From Muricauda sp. MAR_2010_75 (GTDB lineage Bacteria > Bacteroidota > Bacteroidia > Flavobacteriales > Flavobacteriaceae), in NCBI RefSeq assembly GCF_000745185.1, contig NZ_JQNJ01000001.1, positions 2,772,501-2,836,500 on the forward strand: a stretch of DNA of 64,000 nucleotides. Direction: 5' to 3'. This document shows positions 17,127-27,075 of this stretch, piece after piece (position 1 is the stretch's first letter; every line of letters starts with the position of its first letter). Position numbers and translations under genes: made by a program. Below the pieces are notes generated by a model. It was not told where the DNA came from and did no database searches. It saw nothing but the letters and a program-made list of their open reading frames with translations.

Positions 17127-19400
17127 TTATCTCCTTTTAGCATTTTCAACTAATTTATTGAGGGCATCATTGGGGTCACACCCATCCAATTCAGCTCTTG
17201 AAGCCGCAATCAATTCGTTCTTGCTGAAAATATTAAATGAACCCACTTCTTTTTCTTCCCCATTGATGACGACAAAATGGGTGAATACCTCTGTATCGTG
17301 ATTATAAACAAATCCTGCACCACCAATTCCGTTGGTCAGTTCCTCAACGCAGGCTTCCACATTATCTTTCAAACTCTCCAATTCTTCCACAGTGGGTAAC
17401 TGATCTACAATATCCTGTGCTTCAATCCGGATACCATCTGCTTCTTCAATATATTTTACATTATCCGCAGCCTCAAGAAGCTGCGCTTTTTGACTACTTG
17501 TCAAAATGGTTTCATTAATGGTCACGCTTCGTGTTGCGGTCATCTTCCATAAGTCACCGCAACCAAAGGTCTTGTGTCCATGGATAATGGTTACCGTAAA
17601 TGTTCTATTGATGCGATCTAAGCTGGCCAAGTCACGGAGTGCTGCTTCCAATTCAGTTCGTGTAGTGGCATTGTCATTTGTTTCGTTTACCGCATTTTTT
17701 AATCGAGTCAGGGCGTTTCTGTGCCCTCGCACAATGGCATCAATCTGTCCAGAAAGATTGTCGCTGCAAAGAATACGGTCGTAATCGCTTAAATAGGAAT
17801 TGATGGTACTTCTTCCCGTGGCCAAGCCAGCGGCCACTGCATCATCAATGGCGTCTTGGGCTTGATCGATGATTCCGGGCAATGCGGCCCTCAACCCTCT
17901 TAGACTGAGTTCCAATTCATACTGATCTTCAGCATCTTGAAGGTCTTGGATTGCTTGTTCCGTAGTTGCAATGGCCGCATCGATTTGTTCGGTTACCGTT
18001 TCAGAAATGCCATCGGTAAAATTATCCGGGATTGTGGCGATACACTTGGTTTCACTTTCAGTAAAAACTGCGGATGCTCCCCAAACATCATCACCCGAAA
18101 CCACCTGACCTTCCATGGTAAAGGCCTCTGGTGTAGCCCGAACTGAACCTTCCATGCCTTGATTACCTGTTGGCATTTGAATTTCAAAGGAGCCCGACAT
18201 TCCTATGTCAAAATTCCCGGTTTGCTCCACAAAGCCATAAGCGTTGAGGTCTCCATCAGGCATTAAGGGTATAAAATTGGGCCACCATGACAAGTCCGGG
18301 TCCACCAAACCATTGATAAAGGCCTTGGCAATTACCCCATCGTTGGTGGAAGCTTCTGCCACCACGGCTGCACTTCCCGACCCAATGGGAAAACCGAAGG
18401 AAATAAAGGAGGTTATTTCTAGGGATAAATCCAGCTGCCCGTTGATACCAGAGCGATAGTTCACCCCAAAATCGGATTCCATGGGCTCATCAAAGTTCAA
18501 GTCTGCACTAAAACCTCTATTTTGGTAATACATACCCGTAGCTTCCAATACTTTAAAAAAGGAAACGGTTCCGCCAGTCACTTGATTCGCTTGAAATGAA
18601 ACCACATTGCCATCTACCGGGTTGGTGGGCAAATACATGAAATTGGAACCGAACGATCCACCGAAACTAACACTGGACAGTTTGTTGTGGCTTGAATCCC
18701 CATCGCTTCCACCATTGTTATTGTCACCTTCGTCTCCACCTCCGAGTGCATCACCTCCCAGTGAAAAGAAGAACATGGGATCGGTATAATCTGCAATAAA
18801 GGTGATGTGTCCGCCCACAGGAGCCTCAATGGAAAGGGGTTTGTGTGCATCTGGATCATCATTGACGCCGAGTTTCAACTCCAAGCCGGCAGAAATGGCA
18901 AAGACAAAATAAGAGCGCTCATCTACCAGTTGTATTTCAAAATCCCGATTCTCATTCAAAAATTTGCCAGTAAAAAAACCAATATCGGCTTGGACGGGGG
19001 TTTCAAATTCAAAGTAGTTGGAGGGTGCGGGGATTTCCGTAGTGCCGCTCATGCTTTTTAATGTGCCATCATCATTAAATTGCACGTCCAAATCTGCTTC
19101 AGCAAAAACAATGGGTTCACCAGAATCGGTATTCATGGTCAATGAACCCTCGACCAGATAGCCGTTCTCCGTTTCGGTGACGTCGCCTTCCGGTTCAAGG
19201 TCATCTTCGGTTATTCCAGCAGGGTCAGTTGGATTTTCAATATCGCATTGATTGGGACATTGTTCAGGATTGCCGCATGGGTTTTCTTTACATGGGTCGG
19301 TTCCGATAGGCTCAATATTATCTCCTTTACTACAGGAAATAGCCAATACCAGCATTAGTAGTACGGCAATTCCATGGAATGGTTTACACATTGTTTTCAT
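17127..19400 (-). CDS. large hypothetical lipoprotein with Cys-rich N-terminus
   Basis: This 757-residue protein is not recognised. The signal peptide ends in a lipobox LAISC, with the modified cysteine at 23, and is followed by a short Cys-rich linker with C37, C42, C48 and C52. The body is acidic, Gly/Asn/Asp-rich and probably beta-structured (Gly/Asp/Asn low-complexity stretch near 215-240). A helical segment near 470-540 looks coiled-coil (TEQAIQDLQDAEDQYELELS). It probably faces the cell surface. It lies behind the TPR/LuxR-type regulator gene, and has its own promoter with a leader of about 100 bases. The regulator may control it, but this is inferred only from position. Confidence 0.75.
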   Translation of the reverse strand: MKTMCKPFHGIAVLLMLVLAISCSKGDNIEPIGTDPCKENPCGNPEQCPNQCDIENPTDPAGITEDDLEPEGDVTETENGYLVEGSLTMNTDSGEPIVFAEADLDVQFNDDGTLKSMSGTTEIPAPSNYFEFETPVQADIGFFTGKFLNENRDFEIQLVDERSYFVFAISAGLELKLGVNDDPDAHKPLSIEAPVGGHITFIADYTDPMFFFSLGGDALGGGDEGDNNNGGSDGDSSHNKLSSVSFGGSFGSNFMYLPTNPVDGNVVSFQANQVTGGTVSFFKVLEATGMYYQNRGFSADLNFDEPMESDFGVNYRSGINGQLDLSLEITSFISFGFPIGSGSAAVVAEASTNDGVIAKAFINGLVDPDLSWWPNFIPLMPDGDLNAYGFVEQTGNFDIGMSGSFEIQMPTGNQGMEGSVRATPEAFTMEGQVVSGDDVWGASAVFTESETKCIATIPDNFTDGISETVTEQIDAAIATTEQAIQDLQDAEDQYELELSLRGLRAALPGIIDQAQDAIDDAVAAGLATGRSTINSYLSDYDRILCSDNLSGQIDAIVRGHRNALTRLKNAVNETNDNATTRTELEAALRDLASLDRINRTFTVTIIHGHKTFGCGDLWKMTATRSVTINETILTSSQKAQLLEAADNVKYIEEADGIRIEAQDIVDQLPTVEELESLKDNVEACVEELTNGIGGAGFVYNHDTEVFTHFVVINGEEKEVGSFNIFSKNELIAASRAELDGCDPNDALNKLVENAKRR

Positions 19401-19513
19401 GATTTATAGTTTTGTGGTTAAACTTGATTGTTGTTTTGTGTGACCCGCCCGGTAACGGTCTGCAGCCCTTAGCCGAGCAAGACCACAAAACATTCGTCAA
19501 ATTCATTACACAA

Positions 19514-19540
19514 CAAACCTAAATCACTGATTACGAGCAA
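19514..19540 (-). promoter_or_regulatory. promoter for the large lipoprotein gene
   Basis: On the minus strand a TTG (19538-19540) is followed after 16 bases by TAGGTTTG (19514-19521), a perfect -7 box with a spacer one base shorter than usual. Predicted leader about 108 bases. Confidence 0.5.
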
Positions 19541-19549
19541 TGAAATATT

Positions 19550-19609
19550 GGAGGTGGACAACAGGTGGACATCCTTAAATTAATTAAGGGACAATCGGCG
19601 GACACCTCC
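19550..19609. repeat. nested inverted repeats upstream of the lipoprotein promoter
   Basis: GGAGGTG (19550-19556) and CACCTCC (19603-19609) form outer arms, and CCTTAA-N5-TTAAGG (19573-19589) forms an inner perfect palindrome. The core of the outer arm, AGGTGGACA, also recurs nearby as a second copy (19563-19571). The site lies just upstream of the lipoprotein promoter and after the regulator's stop, where an operator could sit. Role unproven. Confidence 0.35.
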
Positions 19610-19623
19610 ATGAGGGCCTATTT

Positions 19624-21468
19624 TTAAAGGGATAACACCAAATCTTGCAAAGAATCTTCGGTAGTAATATCCAATTTTTTTCGAAGTCGATACCGTGCTT
19701 TTTTGATGCCCTCGGGAGAAATATTGAGAATGTTCGCAATTTCTTTGGAGGATAAATTCATCTTTAAAAGTGATAAAAGGCGAAGTTCGTTGGAGGTTAC
19801 CTGGGGATATTTCGCCTTTACATTACTGTTGAAATCTTTATGGACCTCTTCAAAATACCGTGAAAAATTCTCCCAATTATTATCGTCCTGTAAATCAAAA
19901 TTAATGGTGCGAATCAATTGTTGGTATCCCTTTTTTGATTCTTCTTTTTGTTTGAGTTCCTCTGCCTTTTGTTTGAGACCTTCCAAAACTTCGTTCTTTT
20001 TGGCCAGATGCAGTGCATGGGTGGTCAACTCCTTCTTTTTGAAAGCGAGTTCGGCATCGACCTTTTCTTTTTCCAGTTCATTGCGCTTCAGCTTTTGTCG
20101 GATACCATAAAAACCAAACCCAAATACCAGGACTGATAATCCAAGTCCACCCCCTAAAAGCATTTTTTGAAGACGGCTTACTTTGGCTTCTTGCTCCAAG
20201 AGTACAATCTGCTGCTCTTTTTTTTCCGTTTCATAAATGGTTCGCAGTTCTTCAATTTGTTGTGACTTTGCCGTATTGAAAATGGAATCGTTAAGCCTTA
20301 TGAATTGTTTTTGGTCTTCCAAGGCTTTCTGAAACTGCCCACTCTTTTCATAAGCAAGCGACCTTCCTTCATAACCATCCTTTAGTTCGGCCAAACTTTG
20401 TATGGAATCAGCCAATTGAATGGCTTTGGTGTGATTTTCTATGGCTTCAGCCGTCTGATTTTTCTCCAGAAACAAACTTCCCAATTCGTTGTAGGAACTC
20501 ACATTGTTATTGGCCGTTGTCTTGCCCAATGCTATACTTTTGTTGAGGTAATCTTCCGCTACATCTAGATTCCCCTTTTTTCTGTTGGCCAATCCCAAAT
20601 TGTGGTAGCAGATGGCTTCAAAACCTTTCCTGCCCGAAGAAATAGATATTTCCAGGCTTTTATTGAAATGTTCAATGCCTTTGTCGATGTCATCAAGACC
20701 AAGGTAAGCATAGCCGATTTCGGTATGGGTAATACATTGCCAAAGGGGATTTCCTTGTTCCTCAAAAATTTTAAGACCTTCCAGTAGTGGGGGTAGGGCG
20801 GCTTCATCGTTTCCTCGAAGGCTTTCTATTCTACCTACTCCAACCAGCATGTCGGCACGTTTTTCTAAGTATGGTTTCTCAAGGGAATCCAATCCACGGA
20901 GGCCATTCAACATGTATTTTATGCCAATTTCATAACTCGCTTTGTCCATGTATATAGTGGCGATTTCTCTATTGGTTTCCACAATGCGGATACCACTTTT
21001 CATGTTTTTGGCGGTTTCCATGACCTTTTCATACAATTCAAGTGACTTGGTAAAATTGCCCTGTAATTGTTCAATCTTAGCGAGTCCATTAAAGGTTTTA
21101 AACTTACCCTCATTGTTATCCAATTCTTCCCAAATGGATGCTGCACGTTCAAAATAGTAGTGGGCCGAATCAAAAGTGTAAATACGGCGGTAGTAATTGC
21201 CGTAATTAAAAAGGGCATCCCCTTCTCCTTTTTTGTAATTGAAGGTTTTGGAGAGTTGAAGCTGTTCCTTTACGTAGGGCAGTACATCTTCAGGTTTTCT
21301 AAGATGAAATACCCCATAGTAGAGTTGGTCAAGCGTTTCAATTTTTTCAATCCCGTCCGGTTGGTTTTCATAGACTTTGAAAAGGCTATCGAGTCGCTCC
21401 TCTTTTTGGGCTTGAAGGGCGAAGCAAAAGAAAAATAAGCAGATTAAAACAAAAAGCCGGGTCTTCAT
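19624..21468 (-). CDS. TPR-containing membrane regulator with C-terminal LuxR-type HTH
   Basis: The 614-residue protein has a signal peptide (ending LQAQ, about 21), an N-terminal periplasmic array of tetratricopeptide repeats (about 40-400), one transmembrane helix (436-456, LLGGGLGLSVLVFGFGFYG), a cytoplasmic coiled coil (about 457-520) and a C-terminal LuxR/GerE-type helix-turn-helix (about 557-605: SSKEIANILNISPEGIKKAR). This one-component, membrane-bound arrangement is common in Bacteroidota; the TPR part is thought to sense a protein partner. Target genes are unknown. The lipoprotein gene immediately downstream, with palindromes at its promoter, is the obvious candidate. Confidence 0.88.
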   Translation of the reverse strand: MKTRLFVLICLFFFCFALQAQKEERLDSLFKVYENQPDGIEKIETLDQLYYGVFHLRKPEDVLPYVKEQLQLSKTFNYKKGEGDALFNYGNYYRRIYTFDSAHYYFERAASIWEELDNNEGKFKTFNGLAKIEQLQGNFTKSLELYEKVMETAKNMKSGIRIVETNREIATIYMDKASYEIGIKYMLNGLRGLDSLEKPYLEKRADMLVGVGRIESLRGNDEAALPPLLEGLKIFEEQGNPLWQCITHTEIGYAYLGLDDIDKGIEHFNKSLEISISSGRKGFEAICYHNLGLANRKKGNLDVAEDYLNKSIALGKTTANNNVSSYNELGSLFLEKNQTAEAIENHTKAIQLADSIQSLAELKDGYEGRSLAYEKSGQFQKALEDQKQFIRLNDSIFNTAKSQQIEELRTIYETEKKEQQIVLLEQEAKVSRLQKMLLGGGLGLSVLVFGFGFYGIRQKLKRNELEKEKVDAELAFKKKELTTHALHLAKKNEVLEGLKQKAEELKQKEESKKGYQQLIRTINFDLQDDNNWENFSRYFEEVHKDFNSNVKAKYPQVTSNELRLLSLLKMNLSSKEIANILNISPEGIKKARYRLRKKLDITTEDSLQDLVLSL

Positions 21469-21559
21469 GGAGGCTGAATTACCACCTAAAAATAGACATT
21501 TTGCCCCAACTTTATGAAAAAGAGCGGTTTGAGTCGATGAAAGGGAATTGTAAGGTCTG

Positions 21560-22219
21560 TTAGAACAACTCCTTGAAATGTGACTTTACCTCAAATAGAG
21601 TGGCTTCCTTCATGGTGTCGAATCGAATATCGGCATGGCCCACACGTTCCTTTGGACCAATGCCCACACTATGAAAACCTCCTGCTTTGGCAGCATCGAT
21701 ACCTTTTTCGGCATCTTCAAAAACAATACAATTGGCTGGTGGGAGTTGTAATTTTTCCGAAGCATACAGGAAAATATCTGGAGCTGGTTTGCTTTTGGCC
21801 ACACTGTTCCCATCGCCAATAACATCAAAATAGCCCGTTGCGTTGAGTTGCTGTAGCACTTTTTCTGCATTTTTGCTGGCACTTCCCAAGGCAACGCTGA
21901 ATCCCTCACTTCTCAGGTGGGTCAACAGTTCGCGTGCTCCTGGCAAATAATCCTCCGGGGTGACCTTATCCAAACTGGCGACATACAAATCGTTCTTTTT
22001 GGTGGCCAATTCAACAATGGTACTTTCATCTAAAGAGACCTTATTGTGCTCCATAATTACCTTAATGGAATCCATACGGGAGATACCACGCAGTTTTTCA
22101 TTGACTTCTCGGTCAAATTCCCAACCCATTTCATCGGCCAATGCCTTCCAAGCTTCGTAGTGTAGTTCGGCAGTGTCCGTAATTACGCCATCCAAATCGA
22201 AGATAAACCCCTTGATCAT
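21560..22219 (-). CDS. pgmB: beta-phosphoglucomutase (HAD superfamily)
   Basis: The 219-residue HAD-family enzyme starts MIKGFIFDLDGVITDTAELH, with nucleophile D8 and acid/base D10. The cap is alpha-helical and contains LRGISRMDSI, the typical substrate loop of beta-phosphoglucomutases. Motif II is LGSASKNA, motif III KSKPAPDIF and motif IV FEDAEKGIDAAKAGG. It interconverts beta-glucose 1-phosphate and glucose 6-phosphate in maltose or trehalose breakdown. An ATG at 22306 would add 29 residues without family support, so the internal ATG at 22219 is used. No maltose or trehalose genes are adjacent. Confidence 0.88.
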   Translation of the reverse strand: MIKGFIFDLDGVITDTAELHYEAWKALADEMGWEFDREVNEKLRGISRMDSIKVIMEHNKVSLDESTIVELATKKNDLYVASLDKVTPEDYLPGARELLTHLRSEGFSVALGSASKNAEKVLQQLNATGYFDVIGDGNSVAKSKPAPDIFLYASEKLQLPPANCIVFEDAEKGIDAAKAGGFHSVGIGPKERVGHADIRFDTMKEATLFEVKSHFKELF

Positions 22220-22441
22220 GGTTAAGTATTTAAGAACCGCAAAGAAATAACGAAATGTGTTAAGAAAAAAACTACATAAGGTTATATTCGCTGAAATGAA
22301 ACCCATTCATTTTGTTAGCAAGTTATTCATCCCTTAGGGTATACAAGTAAAAAATGTTGCAAAAACCTAAGCAAAATAAGTTGTTTACAAAGTTGTCATA
22401 AATATCCCTTAAAAGATACTTTTTCAGAAAAACCAAATTGC

Positions 22442-22449
22442 TATTTTTG
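22442..22449 (+). promoter_or_regulatory. -7 box (TATTTTTG) of guaA directly before the start codon
   Basis: A perfect TAnnTTTG box ends three bases (CCC) before ATG 22453, so transcription should begin at or beside the start codon. No TTG was found at the -33 position. Confidence 0.5.
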
Positions 22450-22452
22450 CCC

Positions 22453-23985
22453 ATGCAGAACAACGTACTCATCCTGGATTTTGGTTCCCAGTACACTCAG
22501 TTGATCGCAAGGCGCGTTAGGGAACTCAACATTTACTCTGAAATAAAACCGTACAACAAGCTACCCGAAGACCTTTCGGAATATAAGGCTGTGATTCTTT
22601 CTGGCTCACCTTCTTCTGTGAGGGGAGACAATGCTCCGCATCCTGATTTATCGGAGATAAAGGGGAAAAAGCCACTGCTGGGGATTTGTTATGGGGCCCA
22701 ATATCTCTCCCATTTCAATGGTGGCAGTGTAGCACCTTCCGCAACGCGTGAATATGGAAGGGCCAATCTATCTTTTGTGAAAGGTGGAGAGGAATTTTTA
22801 GAAGGATTGGGTGAAGGCAGCCAAGTTTGGATGAGCCATAGTGATACCATTAAAGAACTGCCCGAAGGAGGAATCCGGTTGGCCAGTACCCACGATGTGG
22901 AAAATGCGGCCTACAAAATTGAAGGTGAACCTACCTACGGCATCCAGTTTCATCCTGAGGTGTACCATACCACCGATGGAAAAAAACTGTTGGAAAACTT
23001 TTTGGTTAAAATAGCAGGTCTGAAACAAGACTGGACTCCAGATGCCTTTGTGGAGACCACTGTGGAGGAACTCAAAAAGCAGATTGGTGATGATAAAGTA
23101 ATTTTGGGTCTCTCAGGGGGTGTGGATTCCAGCGTGGCGGCCATGTTGCTGCACAAGGCCATTGGAAAACACCTGCATTGCATTTTTGTGAACAATGGTC
23201 TGCTCCGCAAAAATGAGTTTGATAGTGTGCTCGACCAATACAAGCACATGGGGCTCAATGTGAAGGGTGTGGATGCTTCGGCACGTTTTTTGGATGCCTT
23301 AAAAGGTGAATCTGATCCAGAAAAGAAACGAAAAATTATTGGAGGCATTTTTATTGATGTTTTTGACGATGAGGCCCATAAAGTGGAAAATGCGAAATGG
23401 TTGGCCCAAGGCACCATTTATCCGGACAGGATTGAATCGGTTTCGGCCAGTGGAGGGCCATCGGCAGTGATTAAAAGCCACCATAATGTTGGTGGATTGC
23501 CAGATTACATGAAACTAAAAATTGTGGAACCCCTAAAAATGTTGTTCAAGGATGAAGTGCGAAGAGTAGGAGCCAGCATGGGAATGGAAGATTTTATTTT
23601 GGGGAGACACCCTTTTCCGGGACCTGGTTTGGGAATCCGTATCTTAGGAGATATTACCGCAGAAAAAGTGGCCATTTTACAAGAAGTGGATGCCATTTTT
23701 ATTGATGGATTAAAAAAATGGGGACTTTATGACAAGGTCTGGCAGGCCGGAGCCATGCTTTTGCCCGTAGATAGTGTAGGGGTCATGGGAGATGAGCGCA
23801 CGTATGAAAAGTGCGTGGCACTCCGTGCGGTTGAAAGTACGGATGGAATGACAGCAGATTGGGTAAATCTGCCGTATGAATTTCTACAAAAGACCTCCAA
23901 TGATATAATAAATAAGGTCAAAGGCGTTAATAGAGTAGTGTATGACATTAGCTCAAAGCCACCAGCAACTATAGAATGGGAATGA
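22453..23985 (+). CDS. guaA: glutamine-hydrolysing GMP synthase
   Basis: The 510-residue protein makes GMP from XMP, ATP and glutamine. The class I amidotransferase domain has its nucleophile in GICYGAQ (C79) and the His/Glu pair in FHPEVYH (H167, E169). The ATP pyrophosphatase domain carries the PP-loop LSGGVDSS (about 220-227), and [15 protein letters not shown] marks the C-terminal dimerisation domain. An in-frame TTG at 22438 lies upstream of the -7 box and is unlikely. The stop codon overlaps the next gene's ATG (ATGA), so guaA is translationally coupled to the LysM protein gene. Confidence 0.95.
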   Translation: MQNNVLILDFGSQYTQLIARRVRELNIYSEIKPYNKLPEDLSEYKAVILSGSPSSVRGDNAPHPDLSEIKGKKPLLGICYGAQYLSHFNGGSVAPSATREYGRANLSFVKGGEEFLEGLGEGSQVWMSHSDTIKELPEGGIRLASTHDVENAAYKIEGEPTYGIQFHPEVYHTTDGKKLLENFLVKIAGLKQDWTPDAFVETTVEELKKQIGDDKVILGLSGGVDSSVAAMLLHKAIGKHLHCIFVNNGLLRKNEFDSVLDQYKHMGLNVKGVDASARFLDALKGESDPEKKRKIIGGIFIDVFDDEAHKVENAKWLAQGTIYPDRIESVSASGGPSAVIKSHHNVGGLPDYMKLKIVEPLKMLFKDEVRRVGASMGMEDFILGRHPFPGPGLGIRILGDITAEKVAILQEVDAIFIDGLKKWGLYDKVWQAGAMLLPVDSVGVMGDERTYEKCVALRAVESTDGMTADWVNLPYEFLQKTSNDIINKVKGVNRVVYDISSKPPATIEWE

Positions 23986-26153
23986 AAAAATATTTTTTAC
24001 AACTGGGTTTTGTGGTCTTTTTGTTGGCCTCAATCTCGGTTTCTGCACAGAACAAGTATGAAACACATGCTGTAAAGGAAGGGGAGACCCTTCAGAGTAT
24101 TTCACAGCAGTATCGGGTTACACCGTATAGTATCCTTCAGGCCAATAAGGAAATCAAAAGTGCTGCGGATGTAAAGGAAAACACCATTTTGATCATTCCT
24201 TTGAGCGGTTCGGTTACGGTTGAAAAAGAAAAACCCAAAGAGGAAGTTCAGCAAGAACCAAAACCCATCGGATTTACAAGGCACCGAGTACGAAGAAAAG
24301 AAACGCTCTTTGGACTTACCCAAAAATATGAGATAAACGAAGAACAACTGAAACGTTACAACACGCAGTTGTATTCAGAACCGTTGAAAAAGGGAATGGT
24401 ATTGCAGGTTCCAAAATATCCAGAGATAGACCCAAATGAGGAGCGAGAATTGGATTTTGAGACGTACATCGTTCAGCCCAAGGAAACCCGATGGAGCATT
24501 GCTCACAAGTACGGTATCACAGTGGACAGTCTTCTCGTGCTTAATCCAGATTTGAGCAAAACATCCAATTACCTGGCCGCAGGGCATGAATTAAAATTAC
24601 CCAGACCCAAAGGCGATAGCCTTAAGGAACAAAAAGTTGAGATTTTCACTTCGTATACCGTACCACCTAAAATGACCTTGTACAGCTTGGGCAGGGAATA
24701 TGGTATCCCTTCCGATTCCATTGTAAGGTTGAACCCTGAAATTATGGAACAGGGTGGTTTAAAAGAGGGCATGGTCATCCGTCTTCCTAAAAAACAGGAT
24801 AAAGCGGGAGTTGTAAATACGGACAACTACATTTTTTACGAGGTTAAACCCAAACAAAATATCTTTAGGCTTACCCAAAATCTTAAAATGACCCGTGAAG
24901 AACTATTCCGATTGAACCCTGCGTTGGAGAATGGGCTCAAGGCAGGAATGGTACTTAAACTTCCAAAGGAAAAGGCTGAGGTGCTCGAAGTAAAGAATGC
25001 CTTGGTGTTGGATAAAATAAACTTGTTGGACAGCATAAATGTGGAGAATAGGCCCAAGGTGGTGTTCATGTTACCTTTTCGGTTAGATCGAGTTAATGTA
25101 AATGACAAGGAAAAAACCGAAAGCCAAATCAAGACCAGAAGGGATTTAACCCTTAGTCTTGGGTTTTATTCAGGAGCACTGGTGGCTTTGGATTCCATTA
25201 AAAAGTTGGGCGTTTCCGTTGATGTAAAGACCTATGATACGGAGTTGAGCCAGGCCAAGGTGAAGGAAATCCTTTTTAGGGAAAACTTGCAGGGCGTAAA
25301 GGCCATTATTGGTCCAGTGGCCTCTGGTGCCTTGAACGAGGTTGCGGTGCAAGCGGCATCAAAAAATATTCCTGTGATCGCTCCCATTTCTTCGGATAGT
25401 CAATTCGGCCATTCCAATGTGTTCTTTTCGGTGCCCCGGGAAGAAGTGCTTCGAGATAAAATGCTTTCCTATATGGAAAAAATCTATACGGATGAAAATG
25501 TGATCATTATAGCCGATTCTACCCATCAAGTGGCCCATGATTCCATTTTAAGTAAATTTCCTGCGGCTCAAATTGCAAAGGTCATCGATAATAAATCTCT
25601 CCATTTGGATGAATTTTTGATTCAACTTTCCGAAGACAAGGAAAATTGGGTGTTCTTGGAAACCGATCAACCCAATATGGTGGCAAGTGTTACTTCAATT
25701 TTGAATTCAGCCAACACCGCCAGCCTCACTTCTGAAAAAGAGACCCAAATCAACGTTCGCATGTTCACAACAAGTTATAATAATGCGTTTGAGGATGATG
25801 CTGTTTCCAGCACGCATCTATCCAACTTGCGTTTTACCTATCCTTCTTTGAATAGAGAGGCGGGGAATGACTCTTTTGTAAGGGCATATCAGAAAAAATT
25901 CAATGGATTAAAGCCTGATCGTTATGCGGTACGAGGGTTTGATGTGACCTTTGATGTCTTGTTGAAACTGGCCCACAAGAACAATCTATTTGAAACCTCC
26001 AAAATCATCGGCCTGACCGAATACACCGGAAACAGTTTTGATTACTTCAACAATTGGACCTCTGGCTATTTCAACAGGGCATGCTACATAATGGAGTATG
26101 ATAATTTGGAAATTAAAGAAGTAAAATTGGATGACCTCAAAAGTAACCTATAA
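23982..26153 (+). CDS. LysM-repeat protein fused to a periplasmic-binding-protein fold
   Basis: From ATG 23982 (ATG 23976 is an alternative) the protein is 723 residues. A signal peptide ends VSAQ (about 22). Five LysM-like domains follow (about 23-72, 98-146, 158-205, 220-268, 283-328), of the form YxVxxxETxxSIxxKYxxxxxxLxxxNP. A receptor-ligand-binding fold (about 358-700) contains [17 protein letters not shown] and IPVIAPISS. The LysM repeats should bind peptidoglycan. The second part resembles LpoA or branched-chain amino-acid binding proteins, so a cell-wall-associated role is more likely than nutrient import. The 3' end overlaps the OsmC gene by 23 bases. Confidence 0.85.
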   Translation: MKKYFLQLGFVVFLLASISVSAQNKYETHAVKEGETLQSISQQYRVTPYSILQANKEIKSAADVKENTILIIPLSGSVTVEKEKPKEEVQQEPKPIGFTRHRVRRKETLFGLTQKYEINEEQLKRYNTQLYSEPLKKGMVLQVPKYPEIDPNEERELDFETYIVQPKETRWSIAHKYGITVDSLLVLNPDLSKTSNYLAAGHELKLPRPKGDSLKEQKVEIFTSYTVPPKMTLYSLGREYGIPSDSIVRLNPEIMEQGGLKEGMVIRLPKKQDKAGVVNTDNYIFYEVKPKQNIFRLTQNLKMTREELFRLNPALENGLKAGMVLKLPKEKAEVLEVKNALVLDKINLLDSINVENRPKVVFMLPFRLDRVNVNDKEKTESQIKTRRDLTLSLGFYSGALVALDSIKKLGVSVDVKTYDTELSQAKVKEILFRENLQGVKAIIGPVASGALNEVAVQAASKNIPVIAPISSDSQFGHSNVFFSVPREEVLRDKMLSYMEKIYTDENVIIIADSTHQVAHDSILSKFPAAQIAKVIDNKSLHLDEFLIQLSEDKENWVFLETDQPNMVASVTSILNSANTASLTSEKETQINVRMFTTSYNNAFEDDAVSSTHLSNLRFTYPSLNREAGNDSFVRAYQKKFNGLKPDRYAVRGFDVTFDVLLKLAHKNNLFETSKIIGLTEYTGNSFDYFNNWTSGYFNRACYIMEYDNLEIKEVKLDDLKSNL

Positions 26154-26535
26154 CGGGAATTTGCGCACTACCTGTGTGCATATTCGATCAGGAAACGAGT
26201 ACATTACCGATGCGCCCATCGACAATAATGGCAAGGGTGAGGCCTTTTCGCCTACCGATACCGTGGCCACGGGGCTGGCCAATTGTATGTTGACCACAAT
26301 GGGCATAAAGGCTGGAAATTTGGAGGTGGACTTAAACGGCTCCACTGCCGAAGTGACCAAGCACATGGCCGCTGATCCAAGACGAATCGCCAAAATTGAG
26401 GTGAAGTTGGAACTTCCAAAAGAAGTTTCTGAAAAACACCGAAAGATTTTGGAGAATACGGCAAGAACCTGTCCTGTGGAGTACAGCTTGCATCCAGATA
26501 TTGAAAGAGTAATCGATTTTCATTGGGTAAAATAA
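26131..26535 (+). CDS. OsmC family protein (peroxiredoxin-like)
   Basis: This 134-residue OsmC/Ohr-fold protein has both conserved redox cysteines, C52 in GLANCMLTTMG and C114 in ARTCPVEYSL, plus the acidic GEAFSPTD motif (36-43). These proteins reduce organic hydroperoxides with a thiol cofactor and are cytoplasmic. The gene starts 23 bases inside the LysM gene and its end overlaps the DUF922 gene, so it is part of one translationally coupled run starting with guaA. The true substrate is not determined by sequence. Confidence 0.88.
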   Translation: MTSKVTYNGNLRTTCVHIRSGNEYITDAPIDNNGKGEAFSPTDTVATGLANCMLTTMGIKAGNLEVDLNGSTAEVTKHMAADPRRIAKIEVKLELPKEVSEKHRKILENTARTCPVEYSLHPDIERVIDFHWVK

Positions 26536-27059
26536 TCGCCATAGGATGTTTTGTGTTTCTTGGTTTTTTGGGTGTTGCGCAGGAAATCGAGGAAGGTGTC
26601 CCATGGAATCCCAATATTCGGCTCACTTGGGCTGATTTTAAAGGAAAAGTGCCTCCCGCAGCAGAGCCGGCTGCCACAACAGCCAGTGGCATCAGCTATA
26701 CCTATTCGGCAAATTTATTGCACCATGAAGTTCATTTGGATTATGAGGTTAACGCCTATTTCTATCCCAATGAATCTTGGTATAGACCTACCCTTTGTGA
26801 TGAGAATACCTTGAGCCATGAGCAGCTTCATTTTGATATTTCGGAACTCTTCGCTCGAAAAATGCGGGACCGATTGGAACGCACTTCTTTTTCTGATGAT
26901 GTAAAAGCTGAAATCCGAAAAATCTACAAAGAAATATTGCAAGAGCTCCAAGACTATCAAGATCAATACGATTGGGAGACCAATTTCTCGCGAAACCGGG
27001 AAAAGCAATTGGAGTGGAACCAAAAAATTGCAAAGGCACTGCAAGAAGGACAAGAGTAG
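26523..27059 (+). CDS. DUF922 family putative secreted zinc protease
   Basis: The 178-residue protein has a signal peptide ending GVAQ (about 20) and the DUF922 layout, with an N-terminal LTWADFKGKVP and an HEQLH motif (99-103) that fits HExxH zinc proteases. An acid near 107 (DISE) may be a third ligand. The start must be TTG at 26523, since no ATG occurs before the signal peptide and the frame overlaps the end of the OsmC gene by 13 bases. It ends a coupled operon (guaA, LysM, OsmC, DUF922). Protease activity is inferred from the motif only. Confidence 0.8.
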   Translation: MGKIIAIGCFVFLGFLGVAQEIEEGVPWNPNIRLTWADFKGKVPPAAEPAATTASGISYTYSANLLHHEVHLDYEVNAYFYPNESWYRPTLCDENTLSHEQLHFDISELFARKMRDRLERTSFSDDVKAEIRKIYKEILQELQDYQDQYDWETNFSRNREKQLEWNQKIAKALQEGQE

Positions 27060-27075
27060 CGAAGTCTTTCGGGCA

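Noticed and set aside
21560..22306. 29-residue N-terminal extension of beta-phosphoglucomutase
   Set aside because: The extension is Phe-rich and has no counterpart in HAD proteins; the motif FDLDG belongs within the first ten residues.
26252..26692. 146-residue minus ORF over osmC and DUF922
   Set aside because: It is antisense to two well-supported overlapping genes and has no recognisable family.
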